From: an uncultured Oscillospiraceae bacterium
GTDB taxonomy: Bacteria > Bacillota > Clostridia > Oscillospirales > Oscillospiraceae
Length of the DNA stretch: 64,000 nucleotides
Direction of reading: 5' to 3'
Assembly: GCA_934589705.1 (NCBI GenBank)
Contig: CAKTOH010000004.1
Span: 1 to 64,000 of the forward strand
Positions 33,923 to 45,100 of this stretch are shown here, in pieces. A program made the position numbers and the translations under genes. The notes beneath the pieces are model-generated. The model worked only from the letters and a program-made list of their open reading frames with translations. It did no database searches and had not been told where the DNA came from. The stretch's first letter is position 1, and the number at the start of each line of letters is the position of its first letter.

Positions 33923-35878
33923 ATGGCCGGAACCATCAACGATCTCTACTTAAAATATGTGAATAAGGTTGGAAAAACCCTGGAAAACGACCGGTATTTC
34001 CAATACCTTTTCGAAATGGTTCAGGCGGGCAGCACCACCTTGCGGCAGAATCACACCGTCCTGCACAAGCAGGTGGACGAGCGGTGGCTGGGGGTCATCG
34101 AGGACAGCCTGGATGCCCTGAACCGGATCACCGAGCATCCCCGGCGGTTTGTCACCAGCAACGAAGAGGTGGTGCCCGTGGCTCTGGCCCGGAAGATCAC
34201 CGCCGACAGCGTCCGCCATCTGAGCATGAACACCCAGTTCATCGCCAGCAGCAAGGACGGGGAAATTCAGCCCACCAAAATACTGAACGTGACCGTGGAG
34301 GAAACCTACGACCTGTACGAAAACCGGTTTATCTATCACCTGATCCAGCGGCTGGTCACCTTTATCGATAAGCGTACGGACGTGATCTTCTGGTCCACCG
34401 GCGACGAGACCTGCAACACCCTGCAAATGCACAGCAAGGTGGACGACGCCTACGAGCAGATCGAGTACAAGCTGGAAATGAAGGTCAAAAATACCCAGAG
34501 CTTCGCGGAAAACGACAGCGACAACATGTCCGTCTTTATGCGCATCGACCGGGTGCGGCGAATGGTCATGGCTCTGCGCACCAGCGCCTTCTGCGATCTT
34601 ATGAAAGGCTGCGCCAGAGTGCGAAGCCCCATCCAGCGAACCAACACCATTATGAAGGATCCGGATTACCGGGTGTGCTATCGGCTCTGGCAGTTTCTGG
34701 AGAGCTACGACGAGGTGGGCTACTCCATTGAGGAGCGGGACACCCCTCTGGAATTCGACGAGGAATACCAGATTCAGCTGTTTTCCAACCTGATTACCAA
34801 CTACACGGTGTTCAAGAGCCTTCTGGAGGCCGACCCCCGGAAGCTCAGCGAAATTCCCCCCAAGCGGAAAAAAATCACAAAACCCAAGTTCATCAAGAAA
34901 ATCCAGGAGGAAATTGTCACCGATTACAATATCCCCGACGTGGAAGTGCGGAAGGTCATCGTTGAGGAGGTGACCCAGGCTCAGCTGGACGCGGAGGCCA
35001 AGCTGGCCGAGGAAACCGCCCGCCGGGAGGCGCTGGAAGCCCAGCTTGCCGACAGCGAAAAGGCCTTCCAGGAGTACCGCTGGCAGGCGGAATTCCAGCG
35101 GGGGGAGGCCGAGCGTCAGGCGGAGGATCGGCTGGAATTTACCAAGCAGAAGGCGGAAAAGGAAAAGCAGGAGCTGCAAGCGGCTCTGGACAAGGAAAAG
35201 CAGACCGCCGCCGAAGCTCTGACCAAGGAGCAGGAAAAGACTGCCCGGAAGGAAGCCCAGTGGAACGCCGCCATGGAAAAGGCCGCCCAGACCGCCGCCG
35301 ATGCCCTGAATCAGGAACAGGCAAAGGCCGCACAGCGGGAAGCCGAGCTGAACGCCGCCATGGAAGCCCAAAGCCAGGCGGCGGCGAAGACCCTGGCGGA
35401 GGCCAAGGAAGAAACGGCCCGTCAGGCGGATGCCCATCAGGCGGCTATGGAAGCGGAAAAGAAGGCCGCCCAGGATGCCCAGGCCGCACTGCAAGCCCAG
35501 GCGCTCGCTCAGGAGAAGACGCTGAAAGAAGAAGTCAAGGCCGCTCAGGACGATGCCTTCCAGGCTCGCTACAAGCGGCGGGAGATTACCGCCGCCCTGA
35601 AGCGGGCTGAGGCGGCGCTCAAGACTGTCCAGGAGCAGTTGGAGCAGACCAAACTTGCCGAGCAGGCGGCGCTGGCACGGGAGCAGGAAGCCCTCGACCG
35701 GGAACAGAAGGCACTGGAACAGGCTCGTCAGGCAGAAATTGCCCGGGAGGAAGCCCAGGCCAGGCTGGAGGAAAACACCCTTGCCCGGCGATTGGTGGAG
35801 GCCTTTACCAACCGGCGCAATTCCAAACGGGATGCCGCGGAAGGGGAAAAATCCCGGGAAGAGGAAGAAATCAAGTAA
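33923..35878 (+). CDS. McrC/DUF2357-like protein with long coiled-coil C-terminus
   Basis: A 651-residue cytoplasmic protein. The N-terminal part (about 1-340) resembles McrC/DUF2357 partners of McrB ATPases, with the hallmark block YDLYENRFIYHLIQRL (about 129-144) and a helical region up to LLEADPRKLSEIPP. Residues about 350-640 are a near-continuous Ala/Glu/Gln/Lys coiled coil. No PD-(D/E)xK nuclease motif is seen where McrC-type proteins usually carry one. GGGGGTG precedes the ATG, 42 nt after the ATPase, and the gene ends 6 nt before sipW2. Restriction activity appears lost; scaffold or coupling is conjectural. Confidence 0.65.
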   Translation: MAGTINDLYLKYVNKVGKTLENDRYFQYLFEMVQAGSTTLRQNHTVLHKQVDERWLGVIEDSLDALNRITEHPRRFVTSNEEVVPVALARKITADSVRHLSMNTQFIASSKDGEIQPTKILNVTVEETYDLYENRFIYHLIQRLVTFIDKRTDVIFWSTGDETCNTLQMHSKVDDAYEQIEYKLEMKVKNTQSFAENDSDNMSVFMRIDRVRRMVMALRTSAFCDLMKGCARVRSPIQRTNTIMKDPDYRVCYRLWQFLESYDEVGYSIEERDTPLEFDEEYQIQLFSNLITNYTVFKSLLEADPRKLSEIPPKRKKITKPKFIKKIQEEIVTDYNIPDVEVRKVIVEEVTQAQLDAEAKLAEETARREALEAQLADSEKAFQEYRWQAEFQRGEAERQAEDRLEFTKQKAEKEKQELQAALDKEKQTAAEALTKEQEKTARKEAQWNAAMEKAAQTAADALNQEQAKAAQREAELNAAMEAQSQAAAKTLAEAKEETARQADAHQAAMEAEKKAAQDAQAALQAQALAQEKTLKEEVKAAQDDAFQARYKRREITAALKRAEAALKTVQEQLEQTKLAEQAALAREQEALDREQKALEQARQAEIAREEAQARLEENTLARRLVEAFTNRRNSKRDAAEGEKSREEEEIK

Positions 35879-35884
35879 CTGACC

Positions 35885-36496
35885 ATGAAAAAAAGCTGGT
35901 TTTTGAAAATTTTCAACGGAGCCGCCATCGCGCTGATTCTGGCGTCGGTGTTTGTGCTTCTCAGTGTGGTGCTCACCCCGGCGGGGCAGGTGCCCCAGGT
36001 AATGGGCTTCAGCGTGTTCCGGGTGCTCACCGGCAGCATGGAGCCGGAGATTCCGGAAGGCTCCCTGCTTCTGGTGAAAAAAACCGACACGGATCGGATT
36101 CAGATTGGGGACGTGATCTCCTTTTTCTCTCCTGACCCCACTTTGGAGGGGGCGGTGAACACCCACCGGGTGGTAGACATTCAGACCGAAAACGGCGAGA
36201 AAATTTTCTGCACCAAGGGCGACGCCAACGTGCTGGAGGATACCTATCCCGTCCGGGCGGACATGGTGGTAGGCAAGGCGGTGCATGTGTCCACCGGCTG
36301 GGGCAAGGCGGTAGCCGTGCTGTCCAACCCCCTGGTGTTTGGCAGCGTGATTTTGCTGCCCCTGCTGGGAATTCTGCTCTGGAACCTGTGGCACGCGGTG
36401 AAAATCGCCAAAGATCTGGCCCGGCAGGAGGAAGAGGCCGCCATCCGGCAGGCTTTGGAGGAAATCCAGGCTGAGCAGCATTCCGAAGAAACGTAA
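35885..36496 (+). CDS. SipW-like signal peptidase I, second copy
   Basis: A 203-residue ER-type signal peptidase. TM1 covers about 10-30 and TM2 about 150-172. Catalytic Ser51 lies in VLTGSMEPEIPEGS, His94 in VNTHRVVDIQ and Asp113 in TKGDANVLED. The tail is short (LARQEEEAAIRQALEE), unlike the copy at 31474. Two divergent SipW-like enzymes in one operon may serve different substrate sets, the YAWF proteins before and those after. It lies 6 nt after the DUF2357-like gene and 19 nt before the next exported protein. Confidence 0.88.
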   Translation: MKKSWFLKIFNGAAIALILASVFVLLSVVLTPAGQVPQVMGFSVFRVLTGSMEPEIPEGSLLLVKKTDTDRIQIGDVISFFSPDPTLEGAVNTHRVVDIQTENGEKIFCTKGDANVLEDTYPVRADMVVGKAVHVSTGWGKAVAVLSNPLVFGSVILLPLLGILLWNLWHAVKIAKDLARQEEEAAIRQALEEIQAEQHSEET

Positions 36497-36515
36497 CCGA
36501 AAGGGGGAAGCCGGA

Positions 36516-37442
36516 ATGGCAGAAAAAAATAACCGCTTTTCCGGCATGACCCGGGCGGAACTGGAAAAGGAAGCCAGAAAGCAGATCGTCCACAGCGGAC
36601 TGCTTGCCCTGGCGGCGCTGATCGTCATTGCCGTGGCCTGCTATGCCTGGTTTTGCAGCGCGGGGTCGGTAACGGCTCAGGGCATGGCGGTTCGGCTGAG
36701 CGGCTATGGCTTTGATCTGGCCAGCGCCGGAGACCTGCCCAATCTGGAGGTGACCATGCCGGAGGATTATACCGATCCCACCGGCGAGGCCTATGGCTCC
36801 CAGGATACCCCCAAGGTCAAATGGAAGTGGACCGCCGGTCGGCACCAGGTAATTCAGTGGCAGATGACGGACGAAAGCAATTTTGACAACATGTCCGGCA
36901 CCGCCGAATCCGAGGGCCTGCGGCCCGGGGCTTCCGGGAAGCTCCAATTCTATGTGATTCCCCGGGAGCCGGGCTCCCTGAAAATCGCCTTCACCCTGGA
37001 GGTCAATCCCTACGACTATGACGAGAAGCACAACAGAATGGTAAAGATGGACATGGGGGACGACAAAGCCCGGAAGGCCGGGGATCTGCTCCACGGCCAC
37101 CTGCTCTTCGCCTTCTCTTATAATGACACCGAGACCCTGGTAAATCTGATTCAGGCGGAGCCCTGCACCCTGAATTTCGGCGAGATCGGAGCCGAACAGG
37201 TGGATGTGCCCATTCCGGTCACCGTGAACTGGTTCTGGCCTCTGACCTGGGAGAAAGCCGCCGAGAATGCGTCGATTCGGGCTCTGGCTCAGGCCAATCC
37301 GGGCTGCTTCTTCGAGACGGTGCCTGAGGCCGGACTGAACGCGGATTTACAGACCCTGAACGAGCAGTACAACAGCGCGGATGAATACATCGGCAAATAT
37401 GTATTTGCGGTATCCCTGAAAATGATTGGAAAACGAGCCTAA
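36516..37442 (+). CDS. SipW-type exported protein, TasA/camelysin-like 6
   Basis: A 308-residue exported protein. A charged N-terminus precedes the helix HSGLLALAALIVIAVACYAWFCSAG, a SipW-type signal with a Cys inside YAWFC. LRPGASGKLQFYVIP and KIAFTLEV are strand motifs seen in camelysin-like proteins. The C-terminal signature EGxDPxC of the first group is absent, so it belongs to a more distant branch. The site is GGGGGAAG. The function is probably a fibre base, tip or anchor component. Confidence 0.6.
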   Translation: MAEKNNRFSGMTRAELEKEARKQIVHSGLLALAALIVIAVACYAWFCSAGSVTAQGMAVRLSGYGFDLASAGDLPNLEVTMPEDYTDPTGEAYGSQDTPKVKWKWTAGRHQVIQWQMTDESNFDNMSGTAESEGLRPGASGKLQFYVIPREPGSLKIAFTLEVNPYDYDEKHNRMVKMDMGDDKARKAGDLLHGHLLFAFSYNDTETLVNLIQAEPCTLNFGEIGAEQVDVPIPVTVNWFWPLTWEKAAENASIRALAQANPGCFFETVPEAGLNADLQTLNEQYNSADEYIGKYVFAVSLKMIGKRA

Positions 37443-37454
37443 GGAGGTGTGCGC

Positions 37455-38135
37455 ATGAATCACAGAGAGGGCGAGGAAAAGAGCGTCCGCTGGCAGAAGC
37501 GGCAGCTGGTGCTGGCACTGGCGATGGCGGCCGTCGTGGCTGTGATCATGGGCACCCTGGCCTGGCTGAATTATGAGCGGGGCCTGATCACCATGGCCAG
37601 AATGCAGATGCCCATCCTCTATCTGCGGGATGAGGCGGGCAGCGACATTTCCCGGATCGATCTAGGAAGCCTGGATATCGGCTCCACCACCCCCACTTTG
37701 CGGGTGTTCGGCGTGTACGCCACCGCCGACACGCAGTATATGCTCCAGCTTTCTCACACCACCAATCTGCCCCTGAGCTACAAGATCTACCATGCCAGTC
37801 AGAGCGTTCTGGACGGCCTGACCGGAAAGGTGGACAAATTCTACTATGACGACAAAAACCCCATTACGGGCAGACAGCTGACAGACACCCACGCCATTAC
37901 CTTCGGCAGCTATGATCAGGTGCAGTACAACGCCGAGCCGGTTTACTGGCAGGCGGACGATGCCCGGGAAATCAAGCGGGGCGAGACCCAGTACTATGTG
38001 CTGGAAGTCAACTGGGAGCAGTCTGCCCTGTCGGACGCGGTGAAGCGGAGCCTCTATAAGGAGACGGAAATGATCTACGTTACGGTCGCGACGATTCTGG
38101 AGGCCGGCACCGAAACCACGGGAGGCGGCGCGTAA
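37455..38135 (+). CDS. SipW-type exported protein 7, divergent
   Basis: A 226-residue protein. The start is ATG 37455, 7 nt after AAGGAGG; a GTG at 37449 is too close. One hydrophobic segment (RQLVLALAMAAVVAVIMGTLAWLNYERG) fits a signal or anchor ending TLAWL. The rest is beta-rich with no cysteine. SLDIGSTTPTLRVFGVYATADTQYMLQLSHTT is a possible ligand or strand region (positions 60-92). No known domain was recognised. It abuts the next gene (0 nt), so the two probably act together. Confidence 0.5.
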   Translation: MNHREGEEKSVRWQKRQLVLALAMAAVVAVIMGTLAWLNYERGLITMARMQMPILYLRDEAGSDISRIDLGSLDIGSTTPTLRVFGVYATADTQYMLQLSHTTNLPLSYKIYHASQSVLDGLTGKVDKFYYDDKNPITGRQLTDTHAITFGSYDQVQYNAEPVYWQADDAREIKRGETQYYVLEVNWEQSALSDAVKRSLYKETEMIYVTVATILEAGTETTGGGA

Positions 38136-39074
38136 ATGAAGGGGAAGAAGAAATATCTCTGGGCACTGTGGCTGGTAATTTTATGTGCCCTGCTGATGAT
38201 TACGGGAACCTACGCCGCCTATATCAGCATCCGCAACGCCAAAAGCGTCACCGTGGCGAAGACCGCTACCTCGGAAATCCGCTTTTCCTCCAACTATCTG
38301 TATCTGCGGGAAAGCAGTGACAGCCTGATGCCCCTGAAAATGATTTCCGTCAGCAGCCAGGGCGACGTGTCCGCCGCCGTGACTGTGTGCAACTACCCCC
38401 AGAGCGACCTGAAAAAGGTTCACGAAGAGGACATTACCTATACCCTCTATGCCCAGCTGCGGGATACTGCCGGAGAAGTGCTCACCGGCGATGCTCTGAC
38501 CCAGGCGGTGGCGGCGCTGAAGATCAACGGCCAGGCCTTTGGCGCGGACGGCAGTCTGTCCCTGACCGGACAGGCCCTGACCGGCGGCAAAGCCTCCCAG
38601 AACGTCTACGCTGTGACCTGCGCCAAGGAAAATATTACCCTGCTGAGCACCCTGACCGTGGAGATGCGGGCGGAGCCGGACAGTTGCCCGAACTGCGCCA
38701 TAGGCAGCCATTTGCTGAAGGCCAGACTGTGGCTTTCCGCCTCCGGAAATGAGGACGGAAGCTGGAGCGGTCAGTTCCAGGACGACCGGAAGGGCAATCC
38801 CGACCCCAAGAAGCTGGACGGCTTTAACTATGAGATTTACGGCACTGCCCAGGCCACCATGGTTCTGTCCTGGAATCCGGAGAAGGTAGCTTTAAGCGCC
38901 TGGTCCCGGGATGAACTGCCGGTGGCAAGTGCCACCGATTCCAGCCTGACCCTGAATCTGGGCGGCGACGGAAAACCCACCAGCTACCGGCTCCAATTTT
39001 ACCGTGTGAACGGAATCCCGGAGGACGAAACCTGGGAGGACGTTCTGAAATACGTCACTTTCCGGCCTGCCTGA
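38136..39074 (+). CDS. SipW-type exported protein 8, divergent
   Basis: A 312-residue exported protein. The signal ends ITGTYAAYISIRNA, a SipW-like pattern with YAAY. The mature part is beta-rich with CPNCAIGSHLLKARLWLSASG (one CxxC pair at about 187-190). The start codon follows the previous stop directly (translational coupling), with GGAGGCGGCGC as the site. It is the last small protein before the giant adhesin. No family assignment beyond the operon context. Confidence 0.5.
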   Translation: MKGKKKYLWALWLVILCALLMITGTYAAYISIRNAKSVTVAKTATSEIRFSSNYLYLRESSDSLMPLKMISVSSQGDVSAAVTVCNYPQSDLKKVHEEDITYTLYAQLRDTAGEVLTGDALTQAVAALKINGQAFGADGSLSLTGQALTGGKASQNVYAVTCAKENITLLSTLTVEMRAEPDSCPNCAIGSHLLKARLWLSASGNEDGSWSGQFQDDRKGNPDPKKLDGFNYEIYGTAQATMVLSWNPEKVALSAWSRDELPVASATDSSLTLNLGGDGKPTSYRLQFYRVNGIPEDETWEDVLKYVTFRPA

Positions 39075-39120
39075 GGCAGCGCTGTTCCAAAACGCATTTT
39101 CCAGAAAGGAACGCAAGACA

Positions 39121-42100
39121 ATGGACAGAAGAATCAGACTGACTGCGCTGATGCTGGCGGCAAGTCTGCTTTTGAATATGGTTGTGCTGCCGGTTCACGG
39201 GCAGGAGGATACTGCGCCTTCTACCGCCCAGATGAGCCAGGAAAATGAGCCTGCGGAAGAACCGACGGAAGAGCCCACCGAAACGGTTCCGGCTCCTCCC
39301 CAGACCACGGCGCCTTCGACTACTGAGCAGACGCAGGCGCCGACGGTTCCGGAAGAAACCACCCAGGCGGCAGAGACGACCGAGCCCACAGTCCAGACAG
39401 AGCCTACCCAGGCCACCCAGGAGACCACCGAGCCTGCGGAAACGGAGCCTGGCCTGTCGCTGCTTGCGGAGCCGGAGATTCCTGTAAAAAACGGCAACAC
39501 CTACCGAATCGAATCCCTTGCCCAGCTGGTGGGCCTTTCTACTCTGCCCGCTTCCGACTACGCAAACAGCGACATTGAGATTGTTTTCAAATCCGGCGAC
39601 GTGTCCTCCGTTGCCGACCAGTTCAAGGGTTTGGGCAGCAGCAGTGCCCCCTTTGCCGGGAATCTGATTTTTAACGGCGACGCGGAAGCCAACCTTACCC
39701 TGTCCCGGCCTCTTTTCAACTATCTTTCCTCCCAGGCCACCTGCACGGTGAATAACTCCGCAAACGGTGGCTATTTGCAGCTGACCGACAACAATGCGGC
39801 GGGTGCTCTCCTTGCCAAAGTGTTGACGGGCGGGGGAACGGGCTCGGCGTGGAAGGTTGCCGTCTACAATTCCCGGGCAGAGGATGTTCAGCCTTACAGC
39901 GTTCCCATTATCGGCACCATGGAAGCCGGAAGTGTCATGACGCTGTCCGTGAAGGACGGCTACTGGTATCCGGTGAAGGCCGAAAACGCAGGCCTGCTTT
40001 GTGGCAGCATGGGGGAAAACGCACAGCTGACTTTAGAGCACTACGAGCAAATCACGGCAAAACAGACGGAGTATTTTATTAAGGCTACCTCCGGCGCGGC
40101 CGGAGGCCTGGTGGGCAAAATGGGCAATGGTGCGGCTCTGACCGTGCAGACCGACCTGATATTCCCGGAGAAAACCATCCAGGCCGCCGGGGGAGCCGGT
40201 GACCTGGTGGGCGAAATGGGCGAGAATGCCACCCTGACGGTTTCCGGCAGCCTGACCTGCGCCGGAAAAATCGATGCCGGCGGCACCGGCGGCAGTCTGG
40301 TAGGCCAGATGGGGAAAAACGCCCAGGTGACGGTGACGGGCGACCTGACTCTGAATGTCACCGAGATAACAGCCGGCGGCAGAGCGGGCGGCCTGGTGGG
40401 TCAGATGGCGGAGGGCTCTGCCCTTTCCCTGACCGGTTCCGAAGAGCTCACCGTCCAAACAAATCTGAGCGGCAGCAATGCGGGCGGCCTGGTGGGCGAA
40501 ATGAAGGACGGAGCCCGGCTTTCCGGCCTGTCCGGAACCGCCAAGGTCACCGTTACCGGCACCGTTAAGGCCACCCAGAATGCGGGCGGCCTGATCGGCC
40601 TCGGGGAAAATCTGGTTCTGGACGGCGGTATGCCGGAGGTGACTGCCGCGAGAATTACCGGCAGTTCCACGGCGGGCGGCCTCATCGGAAGCTATACCTA
40701 TTCCAAAACCGGAAACTACTATGACGGCAACGGCTACCCTGCCGTCACCGTCAATCTGTCCGACAGCGGCGGAAACGTAGGCGGCCTGTACGGCTATGTG
40801 AATGTGAGAAACACCGCAAGGGATTTCTACCTGAAGGGGGAGAAGGCCGTCACAGTCACCGCCGCTAAGGGCAATAGCCTGGGCGGTCTGATGGGAAGAT
40901 ACGAGGCAAATTCCCTGACTGCTCAATCCCTCTATGTAAACGCCGGAACGGTTTCCCTCTCCGGAAACGGCGGCGACAGCTACGGCGGCATCATCGGCAG
41001 CGTGTATGGAAATAACGGTGTCTATATTGAAGTTCAGAAGGCCGCGCCCATCTGCACCGCAAACAACAACGCGGCGAACCATGTAGGCGGCCTCATCGGC
41101 AAGCTGGATGGCGGCGGTCATATGCTGCGGCTGTCAGGCGTGACGGCCTCCGGCCTTCCCGGAAACAGTGCCAGCGGCGGCCTGGTGGGCTATATGCAAA
41201 AGGGCGTGCTGTACCTGGGCAAGGACATCACCATCCATCAGCCCGGCTCCGGCGGCAAAAACGGCTGGGTGCTGGGCGACCGGGACAACACCCTGGTATA
41301 CACCGATCAGAGCTGGAAACCCAAGAAGGGAACCACCAACGACATCGGCGGCTGGGGTCAGGTGGTTCGCTCCGACAATCTGCCCGGCGTTCTGACTTAT
41401 GACGCCACCGAACGGGCGGTGACCGTGGCGGCTCCCAGCGGCGCTGAGGGCACCTACACGGTGGGCAACGCCGCCGAATTTGCGGAGCTGGCTCTGCGCT
41501 ATCAGCTGGATGAAACCAACTCCCTGAAATTTGCGAACGGAGACGCCAACCTGAATGCCGCCCAGACCATCGACCTGACGGCCAACGTAAACTATCTGGA
41601 GAACATCGGCATTACCGGCTTCCAGCGGGATGTGAGCAATACGGCAGCGGTGAACGTCACGCTGAACGGCAACGGTCACACCGTCACCCTGCCGGATATC
41701 CCTGTCTACACCGGCGGCAATAATCACGACCGCCAGGGTCTCTTTACCAAAACCACGAATCTCACCGCCTCCAATGTCACGGTGAACGGCAAAATCACTG
41801 CCCATGCAGGTTCTGCTCTGTATATCGGCCCACTGTGCGCTGAGGCAACGGGCAGGGCCACGCTGGAAAAGGTCACCGGAAATACGGAAACGCTGGTAGA
41901 TGCGGAACCCAATAATACCTATGGTATTTGGGATGGTCGGATTGCCGGCATTCTCGCCACGACCCCGAACGCCTCTTTCACAGATTGCGAATGGACAGGC
42001 TCCATTGTGGAATCCACAAAGTCCGACTGTGCGCTTGGCGGTTTTTATGCCAGAAATAACGAAAGACAAGACACCACAATTTTCGTGAAAAACGGCAGGA

Positions 42101-45100
42101 TTTCCGGTAAAATTCAGAAAACTGAGTCGAAAGACAATGCCATAGTGGGCGGCCTGGCTGCGTCTCTGCGAGACAACGGCACCCATAAGCTGACCATCGA
42201 CGGCCTGACGATGGATGGATTGACCATTACGACCAACGCTAACGTCGCCAGCGGCGGCTTGCTGGGCTACGAATGGCCCAACACCAGGGCTACCATCACC
42301 GGGGTTTCCGTGAAAAACAGCACTCTGAACGCCGGCTCCAACGCCCGGTTCGGCGGCCTGGTCTATACCGGCTCCGGCTATTGGCGGGTGGAGAAGGGCA
42401 CGGCGGCTGCGGGCATTCACTTTGCCAGCGGCAATGCCTTCACCGGCAAATCCGAGCAGAGCGCACCCAGCGGCCTGATTGTAGCCAAGGGCGAAAAGAA
42501 CGGCAACACAGCCCTGTACCTGGAAATCCGGGAGGACGCTTACAAGGCCGAGGGCACTACCGTGAATATCGGCGGCTCCCAGTATTTTGACGAAATCGTG
42601 GGCAGCAACCAGTCCGCAAACAACAACGGCATTGTGTCCATTGCCCTTCCCGGTCATGCCCTTATCGACAGAACCGGCTGCAATACCTATCAGTCTCAGC
42701 TGGGGGGAACCTGGGTCAACGGAAAGACCCGGTACTACTATAATCTGGATGCCTACCGGGACGCGCTGGGCTATGACGCCAAAACCGGCACCATCGGCGA
42801 CAGCCCCAATCTGGGCACCGTGGACACCGCGCCTAAACTGATGCTTTGGAATGCCTACCACGACAGCGAAAACGGCCTGCGCAAGTATTTTTCCAAACAG
42901 ACCGGGGGCTTTGTGATCTCCGGGGAGATCGACCTGGGCGGCTATTCCTTCTACCCCACCCCGTTTATCAACGATACCTCCATCCAAAACGCGTCCATTA
43001 CCTTCGATTATGATACCATGAACGGCTTCGAGACGGGCGCAAGCAACAAGCCGCTGGGGCAATCCACCAGCCAGCACTATCAGATGCACACCGGTATTTT
43101 CAACGGCGGCAAGGCCACGGATAAAGACCAGAATCTGAACGTAAACGGTCTGAAACTGTCCGGCACAGTGGGACGCAGCGCCACCGGCACGGGAGCCCTG
43201 TGCTGCGGGCCCTTCACCGGCAGTTCCATCTATGCCCGGATGTATCTGACGATCCAGAATGTGGAATTGGCGGGTATTCGGGTCAGCTCCGGTTCGGCGG
43301 AAAAGCCCCTGCTGATTTACAGCCTGGGCAGCTACAGCACCCTGGACATGAACGGCGTGAAAACCTCCACCGGCTACGAGGATCTGAACACCGACGGCAC
43401 CAAATATGCCGCCAGCAGTCTGATCGGCAGGGTGGGCGGCAATACCGGCAAGGAAATCCGGCTGACCTTCAGGAAAATGTGCCTGGATGGCCGCCCCGGA
43501 CGGAACAACGCCCCGATGTATGGCACTACCGGCTGCATTTTCAGCCGGGCCCTGTTCCTGGAGTCCTTTGACTATGTGGAGGCTTCCAGCGGCGTCTATA
43601 ACTTTACCGAGGCGGAGAAGGATGCCTGCACATTGGGGCGGGAGTTGTCCAACGCCACAGACGGCCCGGTCTCCGGCCGGAACAACGATGAGCAGCGTTG
43701 GTACTACGGCGGAAAGCTGGAAGGCAAGCTGGTCAGCGGCAGCGCCGACGGCTGGAACAGCTTCTATCAGAATTACACACGTTATGTCTACCAGTCGGAA
43801 AATCTGACCGCCTCCGGCAGCACCCAGCACGAGCTGGATGTGAACCTGAACACCACCGGACTGGAGATCGGCTGCGGAACCCGGACGGATCCTTATATCA
43901 TCACCGAGTTCAGCCAGCTGAAGACCCTGAATCTGGTGCTCCGGGACGGCACCGCCGAGAACTGGCCGGTGTATCTGGACACCGAAGTGCTGGCAAACGT
44001 CCAAAATAAGCAGTCCTTCACGGATACGGACGAGCACACCCGGGACAATGTGAAGGGCGGACATGTAAGCTATACCTATTCGCCGGAGGACGGCCTTTGG
44101 GAAGCCGAGAACGGAACCACCGTGGAACCGGCGGTTATGCGGCTGTACCTGCAAAACGCCCATTACCAGCTGGACAAGGACATTACCGCCGACAACAGCT
44201 GGGACGGCCTGGGTCACGCGGACTCCACCGGCCAGACCGGCAGTCAGATCATCGCCTTCGGCGGCGAGATTGACGGCGCAGGTCACACCTTCACCATCCC
44301 GGGCAGCACAGCCAGCCAGTTTGGCGGCCTGGTCAAGTACAGCATGGGCAGCGTGGTTCGCAACATCACCGTCGAATACACCGGAAGTATTTCCCTGAGC
44401 TGCACCGCGCCGCCCAGCAGCGAAATCAGCCCTTCCTTCTTTGGCGGCGTAGTGGGCTATGCCTTTGGCGGCGACACCATTTTGGACGGCGTTTCGGTTA
44501 CCATTGCGAACCAGCCGGAGACCAAGGACAAGTATTCCTATCTGGCAGCGGTGGGCGGCTATGTGGGACTTGTGGGCGGCGCTTTCAGCGGAGCCAGCCA
44601 CAGCGGCAAGAACAAGTACGGCGGCGGCGTGGTGTTCCGGGGGACAATCGGCCCCGGCCTGACCGGCGGGAATGCCGGCGAAACCAGCGGCCAGTTCTAC
44701 TACAATCCCTATGTGGGACGGGTGCTGGACGGCTATGTGCTGGGAGACGGCGTTTCCCTGGACAATACGAATAAGAATTACCAAATTCCCAATATTTCCT
44801 CCGCAGCTGCCGTGGATTCCCACCTGGCGATTTCTCGGTCGGGCAATAAGGTCACTGCCACGGTGAAGGATGCGGAAGGGTTGTGGCTGCTTTCCGCCAT
44901 TGCCAACAGCGGCGCCGCGGCGATGGACGGCTACGAGGCCTACAATTTCAGCCGCCCCAGAATCGGAAGCTATGCCATGACTGACATTACCGCCGCCCGG
45001 AAGGACGACACCTGCCTTGGCGGGGTCCGCCTGACAGCGAAGACCGCGTCTCAGTGCTATCTGAGCAAATATGTGTCCGGGGATTTCAGCAGGCTGGCTA

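Noticed and set aside
31474..36496. Classical McrBC restriction (phage defence) system
   Set aside because: The ATPase is membrane anchored, the partner shows no nuclease motif, and the genes are flanked tightly by signal peptidases and exported proteins on one transcript. No other defence gene, integrase or methyltransferase for defence is near.
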